A stretch of 64,000 nucleotides of DNA from CAYLHF01 sp964383365 (GTDB taxonomy: Bacteria; Bacteroidota; Rhodothermia; Rhodothermales; UBA10348). Positions 9,052 to 18,110 of this stretch are shown here, piece by piece. The DNA is taken from positions 43,314 through 107,313 of the forward strand of contig CAYLHF010000008.1 in assembly GCA_964383365.1 (NCBI GenBank), in the 5' to 3' direction. Under the pieces are notes generated by a model. It made no database searches and had not been told where the DNA came from. It saw only the letters and a list, made by a program, of their open reading frames with translations. Made by a program: the position numbers and the translations under genes. The number at the start of each line of letters is the position of its first letter. The first letter of the stretch is position 1.

Positions 9052-9738
9052 ATGTCATCAGTCGTTGATACGCCTTCATTCTTCAGCCCGCTGATCGAAT
9101 TGGCAACCGAACTCTCCTCCCAGTGGCACGACGGAACGTACAGGAAGAATCGTTGGCGGGATCGTCCGTTCGAGACTCCGGGAAATGAGCATGTAAGAGT
9201 CCCGGTAATGGCTCATGTGACAAGCGTGGCCATGATCGTTCAACGAGCCGGATGGGATGACGTAACCATCGCTGCCGCGTTCTTGCACGACGTCATCGAG
9301 GACGCTAACCGATTCGGGTCCGAGTTGAGAGCGCAGGATCTGGCATCCACCATCGGCACGGAAGTAACAGAGCGGGTGCTGGAAGTTACCGAGGACAAAT
9401 ACGATACCCAGGGGAAACCGCGTCCGTGGAAAATCCGAAAAGTGGACTATTTGTCCCGACTCGAGACGGCATCGGACGAAGGAGTCGCGATCAGTGTCGC
9501 CGACAAATTGCATAATTGCTGGACCATGAACCGGGCCATGGCACGCGGCATGAACATCTTCGTACGAGGTCCTCATCGCTCTGCGCTCAATGCGGGACCG
9601 GAAGAGCAGATCTGGTATTTCAGAGAGGTGCTCAGAATTGTCCACTCCCGAACCGATGACCGGCTGACACGGCTGGGGGTCCGCCTGGCTGACGAAGTCG
9701 ACCGATTCGAAGAATATGCCCGGTCATTCGAGGTCTGA
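9052..9738 (+). CDS. HD-domain phosphohydrolase (RelA/SpoT hydrolase-like)
   Basis: A 228-residue protein with an HD metal-dependent hydrolase core: H55 in MAHVTSVA, the HD pair H79-D80 in FLHDVIED, and a downstream aspartate in SVADKLHN. This arrangement is like the (p)ppGpp hydrolase half of RelA/SpoT proteins, but there is no synthetase, TGS or ACT domain. It could be a stand-alone small alarmone hydrolase (Mesh1-like) or another nucleotide hydrolase. It starts 5 bp after bshC, so co-transcription is probable. The substrate cannot be decided from sequence. Confidence 0.75.
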   Translation: MSSVVDTPSFFSPLIELATELSSQWHDGTYRKNRWRDRPFETPGNEHVRVPVMAHVTSVAMIVQRAGWDDVTIAAAFLHDVIEDANRFGSELRAQDLASTIGTEVTERVLEVTEDKYDTQGKPRPWKIRKVDYLSRLETASDEGVAISVADKLHNCWTMNRAMARGMNIFVRGPHRSALNAGPEEQIWYFREVLRIVHSRTDDRLTRLGVRLADEVDRFEEYARSFEV

Positions 9739-9786
9739 ACGTGCTGTCTTTCGCTACATTCCTGTATTGATCTTCTGAACCCAAGT

Positions 9787-12492
9787 ATGGCTGACTACCC
9801 ATTTTCATCGATAGAATCCCGCTGGCAATCCTTTTGGGAAGAGAATCGGACATTCAGAGTCGCCGATGTCCCCGATACGTCCAGACCAAAATTTTACGTG
9901 CTGGACATGTTTCCTTATCCCAGCGGTGTCGGACTGCATGTAGGGCATCCACTTGGATATATCGCGACCGATATCGTGGCCCGGTATAAGAGGATGAAGG
10001 GGTTCAACGTGTTGCACCCCATGGGATTCGATGCATTCGGACTTCCCGCAGAGCAGTTTGCCGTCGAACATGGTGTGCATCCCAAGGTCACCACCGAGAA
10101 GAACATCGATAATATGCTCCGACAGCTCAAGGCCATCGGCTTGAGCTATGACTGGGACCGAAAGATTGCCACGACGGACGTCGATTACTATCGGTGGACG
10201 CAATGGATTTTCCTCAAGCTGTACAACAGCTATTACGATGACGAAAAAGGAGTAGCCAGGCCCATCGAGTCCCTGGTGGAACATCTGGAAAAACAGGACG
10301 AGACATTCAGATCATCAACGCATTCGGAGCGCGAGCAGATCCTGTCAGGATATCGTCTGGCCTATCTCGCCGAGGTTCCGGTGAACTGGTGTCCCGCTCT
10401 GGGAACGGTCCTCTCGAACGAAGAGGTCACGAATGAAGGACGTAGCGACCGGGGGAATCATCCGGTCTTCAAGCGTCCATTGAAGCAGTGGATGCTTCGC
10501 ATAACGAAATATGCGGATCGGCTTCAGGATGATCTCGATGGGGTAGACTGGCCGGAGCCTACCAAAATAATGCAACGCAACTGGGTCGGACGGAGTGAAG
10601 GCGCTCATGTCGATTTCGACGTTGCGGGGTTGGACGCCACCATCCGCGTGTTCACAACGAGACCCGATACCCTCTTTGGCGCAACGTACATGGTGCTCGC
10701 GCCCGAACACGAACTGGTCGACCGTCTCGTTTCTCCCGACTATGCTGACGCAGTCCATGCGTACCGGAAGGAGGCATCCGCCCGGACCGACCGGGACCGG
10801 ATGGCCGACTCCAGGAATAAGACCGGGGTATTCACGGGATGCTTTGCAATCAACCCGGTCAATCAATCGAAAATCCCGATCTGGATTGCCGACTATGTCC
10901 TCATGGGGTACGGTACGGGGGCCATCATGGCCGTCCCGGGGCAGGACGAAAGGGACTGGGAATTTGCGAAGACATTTAGTCTTCCGATCATTCGAACGGT
11001 CCAGCCACCGGCTGATTTCGACGGCGATGCCTATACAGGACCGGGGCCTGCCATCAATTCGGCATTTCTGGATGGACTCCAGATCGAGGAAGCCAAGTCC
11101 AAAATGATAGACTGGCTGGTGGAAAAAGGGCTGGGAGAAGGAACCATCACGTATAAGCTGCGGGACTGGTTGTTCAGTCGTCAGCGTTATTGGGGAGAGC
11201 CGTTTCCCATACTTCACGCGCCGGACGGATCCATCCGGGCGGTCGAGGAGACCGATTTACCGGTCACGCTTCCGCCCATGGACGACTTCCGTCCGACCGC
11301 ATCAGACGACCCTGACGCCCCGCCGCGCCCGCCCCTCAGCCGCGCTCCTCAATCGTGGCGATACCCGGTGATCGATGGCGTCCGATACGAACGGGAATTA
11401 AATACGATGCCCCAGTGGGCGGGCTCTTGCTGGTACTATCTGAGATTTATCGACAACAACAATCAGGATCGGTTTATTGACCCTGGCAAGGAAGCCTACT
11501 GGATGGGGGACAACGGGGTCGATCTGTATATCGGTGGGGTTGAACACGCAGTTCTACATCTGCTTTACGCACGATTCTGGCACAAAGTACTGTTTGATCT
11601 GGGGTACGTATCGTCGTCCGAACCATTTGGCCGTCTGTTCAATCAGGGATACATTCAGGCCTATGCGTACCGGGATGCCCGTGGAATCGCCGTAGACGCA
11701 ACGCGCGTCGTGGACCAGGACGGACACCCGGCGAATGAAGTTCAGGATCAGCCGAATCGCGAATTCTCGATCGATGGAGAACCGGTCACGCAGGAATATG
11801 GCAAGATGGGCAAAAGCCTGAAGAATGCGGTCGGTCCGGATGAAATCAACGAACGCTATGGCTGCGATACCCTTCGACTGTACGAGATGTACATGGGGCC
11901 GCTGGATGCATCCAAACCGTGGAATACCCGGGATATCATCGGAGTCAATCGCTTTCTGAGGCGCGTTTGGAGAAACTTCGTCGATGAGGATACCGATACG
12001 ACCCTGGTCGGAGACGTAGAGGCGACGACGGAACTCCAGAAAGAACTCCATCGAACAATCGCGCGTGTATCGACCGATATGGAGCGTATGAGCTTCAACA
12101 CGGCGATCGCCGCCCTCATCGAGTTTACGTCGCATCTTGTTCCTCTGGATTTGCTCCCGGTGACCGTTGCCGAACCGTTCGTCCTGATGTTGGCGCCGTT
12201 GGCCCCTCACATGGCAGAGGAATTGTGGCATCGAATGGGGCATGCCGAATCCCTCGCCCATGAAGACTGGCCCGTCGTGAACCAACAGTTGCTCGCTTCA
12301 GATTCTGTCCGGATGGCCGTACAGGTAAACGGTAAAGTCCGAACGACTATATCCGTAGGTCCGGAAGAGACAAAAGACGCTGTACTGGAACGCGCTAAAG
12401 CGGACGAGAATGTGGCGAGACATCTGGAGGGAAAACAGATCCGACGGGAAATCGTGGTTCCGGGAAGAATCGTCAACCTGGTGGTCGGATGA
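9787..12492 (+). CDS. leuS: Leucyl-tRNA synthetase
   Basis: Charges tRNA-Leu. The 901-residue class I synthetase has the HIGH-type motif HVGHPLGY (~residue 51), the CP1 editing domain (TRPDTLFGATYMVLAPEH, ~297; GYGTGAIMAVPGQDERD, ~379), a zinc-less insertion, and the KMSKS-type loop KMGKSLKNAV (~676), then an anticodon-binding and C-terminal domain ending in the VQVNGKVR segment. Length is normal for bacterial LeuRS. The stop overlaps the bshB1 start by 4 bp, so bshB1 is translationally coupled to it. Confidence 0.97.
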   Translation: MADYPFSSIESRWQSFWEENRTFRVADVPDTSRPKFYVLDMFPYPSGVGLHVGHPLGYIATDIVARYKRMKGFNVLHPMGFDAFGLPAEQFAVEHGVHPKVTTEKNIDNMLRQLKAIGLSYDWDRKIATTDVDYYRWTQWIFLKLYNSYYDDEKGVARPIESLVEHLEKQDETFRSSTHSEREQILSGYRLAYLAEVPVNWCPALGTVLSNEEVTNEGRSDRGNHPVFKRPLKQWMLRITKYADRLQDDLDGVDWPEPTKIMQRNWVGRSEGAHVDFDVAGLDATIRVFTTRPDTLFGATYMVLAPEHELVDRLVSPDYADAVHAYRKEASARTDRDRMADSRNKTGVFTGCFAINPVNQSKIPIWIADYVLMGYGTGAIMAVPGQDERDWEFAKTFSLPIIRTVQPPADFDGDAYTGPGPAINSAFLDGLQIEEAKSKMIDWLVEKGLGEGTITYKLRDWLFSRQRYWGEPFPILHAPDGSIRAVEETDLPVTLPPMDDFRPTASDDPDAPPRPPLSRAPQSWRYPVIDGVRYERELNTMPQWAGSCWYYLRFIDNNNQDRFIDPGKEAYWMGDNGVDLYIGGVEHAVLHLLYARFWHKVLFDLGYVSSSEPFGRLFNQGYIQAYAYRDARGIAVDATRVVDQDGHPANEVQDQPNREFSIDGEPVTQEYGKMGKSLKNAVGPDEINERYGCDTLRLYEMYMGPLDASKPWNTRDIIGVNRFLRRVWRNFVDEDTDTTLVGDVEATTELQKELHRTIARVSTDMERMSFNTAIAALIEFTSHLVPLDLLPVTVAEPFVLMLAPLAPHMAEELWHRMGHAESLAHEDWPVVNQQLLASDSVRMAVQVNGKVRTTISVGPEETKDAVLERAKADENVARHLEGKQIRREIVVPGRIVNLVVG

Positions 12493-13250
12493 GCATGGAT
12501 CGTGATCTCACCTATGATGTCCTCGCATTCGCGGCGCATCCCGACGATGTCGAACTCTTTGCAGGAGGCACCGTTTGCCGGCTCGTCGAACTCGGATACC
12601 GGGTCGGTGTCGTTGACCTGACGCGGGGGGAGCTGGGGTCGCGAGGAACCCCTGAGATACGTGCCGATGAGGCGCGCGCAGCGACGTCTGCCATGGGCAT
12701 AGGTGGACGATGGAATCTGGGGCTTTCGGATGGAGACATTCAGAATACGCCGGAGAATCGTCTACTCGTGATAAGGGAATTGCGGCGACATCGGCCCGAT
12801 CTGCTGCTCATCAATGCACCTGAATGTCGCCATCCTGATCACGGCGCGGCCGCCAGGCTCGTCGGCGACGCCGTGTTTTACAGCGGACTGACTCGAATAG
12901 CGTGCGGGACTGAAGAAGGCGACGAACTGCCCCCCTGGCGGCCGCACCACGTCCTGCACTACATGCAGAACGTGCCATTCGTGCCTACGCTCATCGTTGA
13001 TGTCAGTGAATCGTGGGAGCGTCGAATGAAAGCAGTCATGTCGTATGCTTCTCAGTTTTACGATCCCGGGTCAGACGAGCCAGAAACGTTTATCTCGAAT
13101 CCCGATTTTCTGAAGTGGATCGAGGCGCGGGCGCGAACGTATGGATACCGAATCGGAGCCACGTACGGAGAACCTTTCCTGTACCGCCATGGTCCCATGG
13201 GGACCGATGATCCGGTTGCCATGTTAAGGAAGAAAAAACCCTTCAGATAG
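12489..13250 (+). CDS. bshB1: Bacillithiol biosynthesis deacetylase BshB1
   Basis: Zinc-dependent LmbE/PIG-L-type deacetylase that removes acetate from GlcNAc-malate, the second step of bacillithiol synthesis. The 253-residue protein has the zinc motif AAHPDD (~residue 15) and the second histidine motif HPDHGAA (~115), with the BshB1 signatures VDLTRGELGSRGT and GLSDGDI. The ATG overlaps leuS by 4 bp; ATG 12495 is a near alternative. Only 5 bp separate its stop from the convergent exopolysaccharide operon, and no terminator hairpin is visible between them. Confidence 0.92.
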   Translation: MSMDRDLTYDVLAFAAHPDDVELFAGGTVCRLVELGYRVGVVDLTRGELGSRGTPEIRADEARAATSAMGIGGRWNLGLSDGDIQNTPENRLLVIRELRRHRPDLLLINAPECRHPDHGAAARLVGDAVFYSGLTRIACGTEEGDELPPWRPHHVLHYMQNVPFVPTLIVDVSESWERRMKAVMSYASQFYDPGSDEPETFISNPDFLKWIEARARTYGYRIGATYGEPFLYRHGPMGTDDPVAMLRKKKPFR

Positions 13251-13255
13251 GGAGT

Positions 13256-15145
13256 TCAATTGTCCCAACTCAGCACGAATCGTGTGATTCCCTGAGATAG
13301 CTCGGGAAGTACCACCCGGACGGATTTATTGTCGTCATTCTCGTAGACTTTGCCGTCCCCCCCACTGATTCTGAAGTCACCCAGGTCCTTCTGTCTCGGA
13401 AATCGGATCTCCAGCGTTACTCCTGAAATGGGATCCGGCCAGTCATAATCGATATCTACGTACATCTCGTCCCTACCCAGAGATGTGATCAATGGACGAA
13501 CGTGCGAACGCTTTCGCCACCAGATCAAAATTTCTGAAACGCTCGTGATCCAAGACCCGTCGAGACGCGCCCGACTCAACGTCGCCTCGAAATCAGCCGC
13601 CCGTACCGATCGGGCGTCATAGAGTTCAGGATAAAACGGAACCACGTACATCCCCCGCGCTTCGCGGATGATTTCATAGGTCGCTTCGAACGACGATGCC
13701 AGGTCCTCGGCCAGTGGAATCGTCGAGATAATCTTGGGGAGTGGAGGAGGGCCCGCCGGCGCCGCCTCTGCTGTCTGGCCGGGGACGAAGAGTGATACGG
13801 TTTCATCCGGTTCTTCCGGTTCTTTCAGCCGCTCCCGGTAGTCCACCTGGGACCACCAGTCCACGATACCCGGAGTCAGGCTGGGTGTGCCGGAGAGGAC
13901 CATGTATTCGAGGCCCATGTTATCCATTGTACGAACCGTATTGCCGTCATAGAATCCTCCAGGAGGATATAATCCGTGGGGTTTAGGAAGACCCAATTCC
14001 CCCATCGCCTGCATCAGTCGACTGCGTTGAACTTCAAAAGGCTGACCTTTCAGGACGTGATCGTCCTCTCCGGCCAGGCCGATTTCGCCGTCATTGATGG
14101 CCCGTCCGTACAGATCCTGAAACGACGTGATCTCGTCTGACGTGAAGAAAAATGTGGTATGGACGTGCTGTTCTTCGAGCACATCGAGCATATGCTCCAG
14201 ACCATCGATATACTGAAGCGCATTGAACCCGACGGAGGGAAGTGATGCAACGGAAAATGCGGTAGGATTCCCGTTCGGCCACGGCCCGACTGAAACAGTC
14301 GTCGAACCGACCAGGTCGGCTATCGCGTTCACGACGAGTGTCTGATAGTGCTGCTGTTGCTCGGGTTCCTTGCTGACTTCGTGCGGATGAAAGCGAGACC
14401 AGAAATAACGTCCCTTTTCGCTTTCGCCGGTAAGAAGTAACGTTACATCGTCAAACGCTGCCTGATCATCCGGCTGATAGGCGGTCGGTCTCCCGACTGC
14501 TCGACTGGTACCCGGACGCGCTGCGGACATCGGGATCTGGGCGGCAATATTGAGACGGTACCCCATGGGAATTCCGTCCCCCAAAGGCGTATTTCCATCA
14601 ATCGACTGGAGAATTCCAAACGGCTGCGACGGCAGGTTTTCCACATACTCGGCGCCGAACAGTTCTTCGAAGACGGCACCTCCACGTCGGACACCCTCTT
14701 CATCATAGACCCCGGTACGACCCGATGCGATAACACCGCCACCATCGTGCAGATAATCCACGATGCGATCTTTCTGCCTTTCGGACATCGACGCCACGCC
14801 CGGCAGAATAATCACCTTGTAATCGGAGGAAATACCTCGCGAGAGATCTCGATCGTCCAGGACCCGGTACTTGAGCCGTAGTCCGAGCAGCAGCAGTTCC
14901 CAATAATACACGGCATCACGCACGATGGCCTCTCCGTTGGGCACATACGTCGCCGTCTGATTGGACCGGAAGACGGCGATGTGAACGTCCGTATCCTCCC
15001 GCAACGCGTCAATATTGTGGGCTACGGTCCTCGATGGGGCTTCCATCTGAACGAATTGAGCGACCGCCTGCGCCCTGGCGGTCCTGACGCCGGGCGCACC
15101 CAGGAGAACAACCAGCAGTGGTACTATGAATCGAGTCTTACGCAT
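13256..15145 (-). CDS. Secreted GATase-like/polysaccharide-deacetylase-fold protein (last gene of exopolysaccharide operon)
   Basis: 629 residues with an N-terminal signal peptide (about 1-26, ending ARAQA). Residues about 40-280 look like a class I glutamine-amidotransferase-fold domain (VIILPGVASMSERQKDRIVDYLHDGGGVIAS). Residues about 290-545 have the CE4 polysaccharide deacetylase fold (LDVLEEQHVHTTFFFTSDE; INDGEIGLAG; GLYPPGG). A small beta domain closes the protein. The canonical CE4 metal ligands are not seen: the TFDDG motif is replaced by SVASLPSVGF, and the second motif has only one histidine. By position it corresponds to PgaB/IcaB, which partly deacetylate poly-GlcNAc in the periplasm, but activity is doubtful. 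It lies 9 bp downstream of a paralogue. Confidence 0.7.
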   Translation of the reverse strand: MRKTRFIVPLLVVLLGAPGVRTARAQAVAQFVQMEAPSRTVAHNIDALREDTDVHIAVFRSNQTATYVPNGEAIVRDAVYYWELLLLGLRLKYRVLDDRDLSRGISSDYKVIILPGVASMSERQKDRIVDYLHDGGGVIASGRTGVYDEEGVRRGGAVFEELFGAEYVENLPSQPFGILQSIDGNTPLGDGIPMGYRLNIAAQIPMSAARPGTSRAVGRPTAYQPDDQAAFDDVTLLLTGESEKGRYFWSRFHPHEVSKEPEQQQHYQTLVVNAIADLVGSTTVSVGPWPNGNPTAFSVASLPSVGFNALQYIDGLEHMLDVLEEQHVHTTFFFTSDEITSFQDLYGRAINDGEIGLAGEDDHVLKGQPFEVQRSRLMQAMGELGLPKPHGLYPPGGFYDGNTVRTMDNMGLEYMVLSGTPSLTPGIVDWWSQVDYRERLKEPEEPDETVSLFVPGQTAEAAPAGPPPLPKIISTIPLAEDLASSFEATYEIIREARGMYVVPFYPELYDARSVRAADFEATLSRARLDGSWITSVSEILIWWRKRSHVRPLITSLGRDEMYVDIDYDWPDPISGVTLEIRFPRQKDLGDFRISGGDGKVYENDDNKSVRVVLPELSQGITRFVLSWDN

Positions 15146-15154
15146 TCGCTTCCG

Positions 15155-17461
15155 TTAGTTCTTGGCGAAGCGGGCGGAGTACTCCGGTCCCAGCAGGTCG
15201 ATGTGGAAAATCCGATACTGTTGCGGTTTCAGCTCTTTGATAGACAGTTCCAGCACGGTCCCGTTTTCTTTGAGCTGGTATGGTGGAATATCGATATCGT
15301 CGGGTATCGGTTTGAAAATATTGATCAACTCCGGTCGGATGTGAACCGACGTCGCGGGTAGGCCAAGCGAAATACTCACCGTCGCGTGTTCGGCTGTGTG
15401 TCCGTTGTCATTCGACACCCGGACAAAAATACGAGATGGGCTTCTCTGTTCAACATCCGCATTCAATCCCTTGTGAATGCGCCACCAGGCAGCAATCGAA
15501 TCGCCTGATGCGATCCAGAAATTGTCCTGCTTCAGTCGGCGAACGATCGTTCTGAGCGTCCCCAGATTGGACGTATTTCCGAGCAGTTCGGGAGAGTAAA
15601 TAAGGTTGTAGAGACTGCCTTCGTATTGAATACGATTCAAACTTTCGAGCATGAGACCGGATACCAGGTCGGGGGATTGACCCTCCAGACCGTTCATGAT
15701 ATCCCGGTCACTCTTGACCGTCACGCCGATCCTTGTAAGAGTTTCAAATGGAAATCCCATAATTTTCGGAACGTTTCGACGGCCGATGGAATCAGGAATG
15801 AAGTAGGTGTAGTCGGATTCGGTCAGGCCGCCCATCGTGTTCCGGCCCAGTATTCCCCGTTCGGTCGAACGATAGCCGCGTACCGGTCCACCCACGACTC
15901 CCTCGAGCATGGTTCGAAGTCGATTCAGGCGCCGCTGCTGTTTCTCCACGGTTCCGTCCGCCTCGACGCGAAGTGAGTCATAGACCCCGACGTCTCCCTG
16001 TTTATAGAGTCGTCGCAGGAGTTGACCATGTCTGGAAGCCTGTTCGGGCGGAACCAGGTAGGTACCGGGAACGCCCTCCTCATCGAGTACGTCTGCAACC
16101 GCCCTGAACCCGTCAATCGCATTCTCTGTGGTTCCCGTAATCATGGCTGCGGCTTCATGCGGGTACGGCCAGTCGTGCATCCATATGATGGGCTGACGGC
16201 GGAGATAATTGATCACGTTCGCAGAGAAAATTCCAAGCCTTTGCCAGTCCTCAACGTCCCGGGGGCCCGTTCCCATGGCATTTCTCTGGAACCCCATGTA
16301 CACAAATCGACCCTTTCCGTATGTCCCGTAAACGAGACCGGTCGAACCGTCTATTATATCGCTTCCGCCGAAGTCATCCGTAGCAAAATCATACCAGAAA
16401 CCGGCAGCTGCGACTCGGTCGGGTTCCCGGACACTCACCCGGACTCCCGGATTGTACACCTGGATTTTTACCCGATAACCACTCGGAATTACCGCCGTAA
16501 GTGGTGTATTTCCGCGCCATGTAAAACGTCTTATCCCGGCACTCGTCCGGGGATAGGGAATTTCCTGTTTGCGATCACCGCCCGTCCAGGTAAAATAGGT
16601 TACCAGTACGGCATCCTGTACTTCTACGCGCCCATCCAGCCCCCTGAGAGGTGCCGTAATATTCCAGGCCCGGGCAAAATCAACCGTCGGACGAGCCGAA
16701 TTCAACGTGTCAAACCACGCGTAATCCTGCAATGGTGCGAAATCGGCGTCTTCTGCCAGACGCTGGTTTACCTCTCTGAGTTGTGCCTGTTCTTCATCAA
16801 CCGGAGCGAAAACGCCTTCATTACTCTTATTGAAAATATAATCCGGCACATAGATTCCTTCGGGGGTATGACCCGGGAACGTGTCTGCATAGATTCGATA
16901 GTTTCCGACTCCGCGCTCGACAAACCCTTCGAAATTGACTCCGAACGTATCCTCGATAAAGTCCCAGCCACGCCAGGTCCCGTCTTCGTAGTAGACTCCG
17001 GCAGTCCAGGAAGCGAGGACGCTGCCGCCGTTATTCATGAACTCCTGAATGCGTGCAATCTCACGATCGCTCATGGCCCGAACAGACGGAAGAATCAGCA
17101 CATCGAATTTGTCCAGATCGCCATACTCCAGATCCTCGTCGTTGATATCCATGAACGGAATTCGACGATCCTTGTCGATTAAAAATTCACGCCAGGACAG
17201 GAGGGTCTGGTCGACCCAGGTCGTTGTCGTATCCCGTAGATTCAGCGCTCTGTGGGCGCGTCGGGTATAGTCGCTGTTAAGAAGAGCTACCCGCGGGCGG
17301 TTGTCTACACCGATCTGCGTCGGAGAGGCCTCCGTTATACTGAATGCGCCGAGGGCACTCTCGAGAAGCAAAATGTATACAAGGATTCCTGCCGCCAGTG
17401 CCGTCACACCCAGCGTCAGGAACCAGAATACATTTATTCTATCGAGTCGTGCTACCCGCAT
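15155..17461 (-). CDS. Membrane-anchored GATase-like/polysaccharide-deacetylase-fold protein
   Basis: 768 residues and a longer paralogue of the next gene in the operon. One N-terminal transmembrane helix (about 11-35) anchors it. A GATase-like domain follows (FDVLILPSVRAMSDREIARIQ; NNGGSVLASWTAGVY), with an insert, then a CE4-like region from about 428 (AAAMITGTTENAIDGF; VLDEEGVPGTYLVPPE; GPVRGYRSTERG), then a C-terminal beta domain. As in its neighbour, the aspartate pair and the two-histidine motif of active CE4 enzymes are absent. It probably acts on, or binds, the exported polysaccharide at the inner membrane's outer face. It sits 14 bp after the small membrane protein gene in the same operon. 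Confidence 0.68.
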   Translation of the reverse strand: MRVARLDRINVFWFLTLGVTALAAGILVYILLLESALGAFSITEASPTQIGVDNRPRVALLNSDYTRRAHRALNLRDTTTTWVDQTLLSWREFLIDKDRRIPFMDINDEDLEYGDLDKFDVLILPSVRAMSDREIARIQEFMNNGGSVLASWTAGVYYEDGTWRGWDFIEDTFGVNFEGFVERGVGNYRIYADTFPGHTPEGIYVPDYIFNKSNEGVFAPVDEEQAQLREVNQRLAEDADFAPLQDYAWFDTLNSARPTVDFARAWNITAPLRGLDGRVEVQDAVLVTYFTWTGGDRKQEIPYPRTSAGIRRFTWRGNTPLTAVIPSGYRVKIQVYNPGVRVSVREPDRVAAAGFWYDFATDDFGGSDIIDGSTGLVYGTYGKGRFVYMGFQRNAMGTGPRDVEDWQRLGIFSANVINYLRRQPIIWMHDWPYPHEAAAMITGTTENAIDGFRAVADVLDEEGVPGTYLVPPEQASRHGQLLRRLYKQGDVGVYDSLRVEADGTVEKQQRRLNRLRTMLEGVVGGPVRGYRSTERGILGRNTMGGLTESDYTYFIPDSIGRRNVPKIMGFPFETLTRIGVTVKSDRDIMNGLEGQSPDLVSGLMLESLNRIQYEGSLYNLIYSPELLGNTSNLGTLRTIVRRLKQDNFWIASGDSIAAWWRIHKGLNADVEQRSPSRIFVRVSNDNGHTAEHATVSISLGLPATSVHIRPELINIFKPIPDDIDIPPYQLKENGTVLELSIKELKPQQYRIFHIDLLGPEYSARFAKN

Positions 17462-17475
17462 CAGTTGTTTCGTTC

Positions 17476-17889
17476 TTATAGCCAGGCATATCCGTCATCT
17501 GGCTTCCGCTCAGACTCCCGATTATCTTCCTGGCGGCCAGGTTCTTCAGGACGAACGGGCACGAAGCCCTCGTCCGTGTATTCCCAGAAAAGAGAATTTT
17601 GCGGTTCAGGCGCCTGAACCTGAGGCTGGACTACAACCGGGGGCGCTGTTGTCTGCGTCGCCGGTGCGACGTAGACATTGGTCTGCGCCGGCTGGGCCTC
17701 GATGGCCGCGACCTGCTGCTGAGGAGTCAACAACACGTGCGGCTCGCGCTGAGCAATGGACGTGGCACCGCCTTCCTGATACGAGCGACGCTCGCGGATC
17801 TTGTACAGGATGTACGCGGCAACGGCCAGGATAAATGTCGCGATCGTACCGACAAGGATGATCGTTGATAAAATTGGAACGAGTTCCAT
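17476..17889 (-). CDS. Small single-pass membrane protein of the exopolysaccharide operon
   Basis: 137 residues if started at the ATG at 17889 (MELVPILST), chosen because the membrane helix follows at once (about residues 5-26, SIIILV-type hydrophobic run ending in YILYKIRERR). A longer frame from 17946 adds 19 polar residues. The rest is cytosolic and low in complexity: Gln/Ala/Pro/Val-rich (PPVVVQPQVQAPEPQ), then a compact acidic tail with LFWEYTDEGFVPVRP. No known family is recognised. Its place between synthase and deacetylase-like genes suggests a PgaD-like accessory role, but no sequence similarity to PgaD can be claimed. Confidence 0.7.
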   Translation of the reverse strand: MELVPILSTIILVGTIATFILAVAAYILYKIRERRSYQEGGATSIAQREPHVLLTPQQQVAAIEAQPAQTNVYVAPATQTTAPPVVVQPQVQAPEPQNSLFWEYTDEGFVPVRPEEPGRQEDNRESERKPDDGYAWL

Positions 17890-17917
17890 GGTAACGGAGA
17901 GTCTATTCGAAAACGGG

Positions 17918-18103
17918 CTAAATGCTTGTCGATCCTTCAACCGCAATCATTGTGCCCAAAACGCGTAATGAGTGATAAATGACCTTTTCAGGGTGTTTGC
18001 GACCCATAGTTCGTCTCATTTCCGGCATTTGATCCGTTATGAGACAAATCGAATCGGGAGAAAGGCGCTGACCGCTGTCAATATGTTCCAGGGCTGATTT
18101 CAT
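17918..18103 (-). CDS. Possible small ORF, 61 residues, function unknown
   Basis: An open frame fills part of the 221-bp gap between the glycosyltransferase stop (18111) and the small membrane protein start (17889). It begins 7 bp after the glycosyltransferase stop. The translation is mixed basic/acidic with two prolines and no membrane segment. No ribosome binding site and no recognised family. It may equally be untranslated operon leader, so this is a weak call. Confidence 0.2.
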   Translation of the reverse strand: MKSALEHIDSGQRLSPDSICLITDQMPEMRRTMGRKHPEKVIYHSLRVLGTMIAVEGSTSI

Positions 18104-18110
18104 GCAGTCA

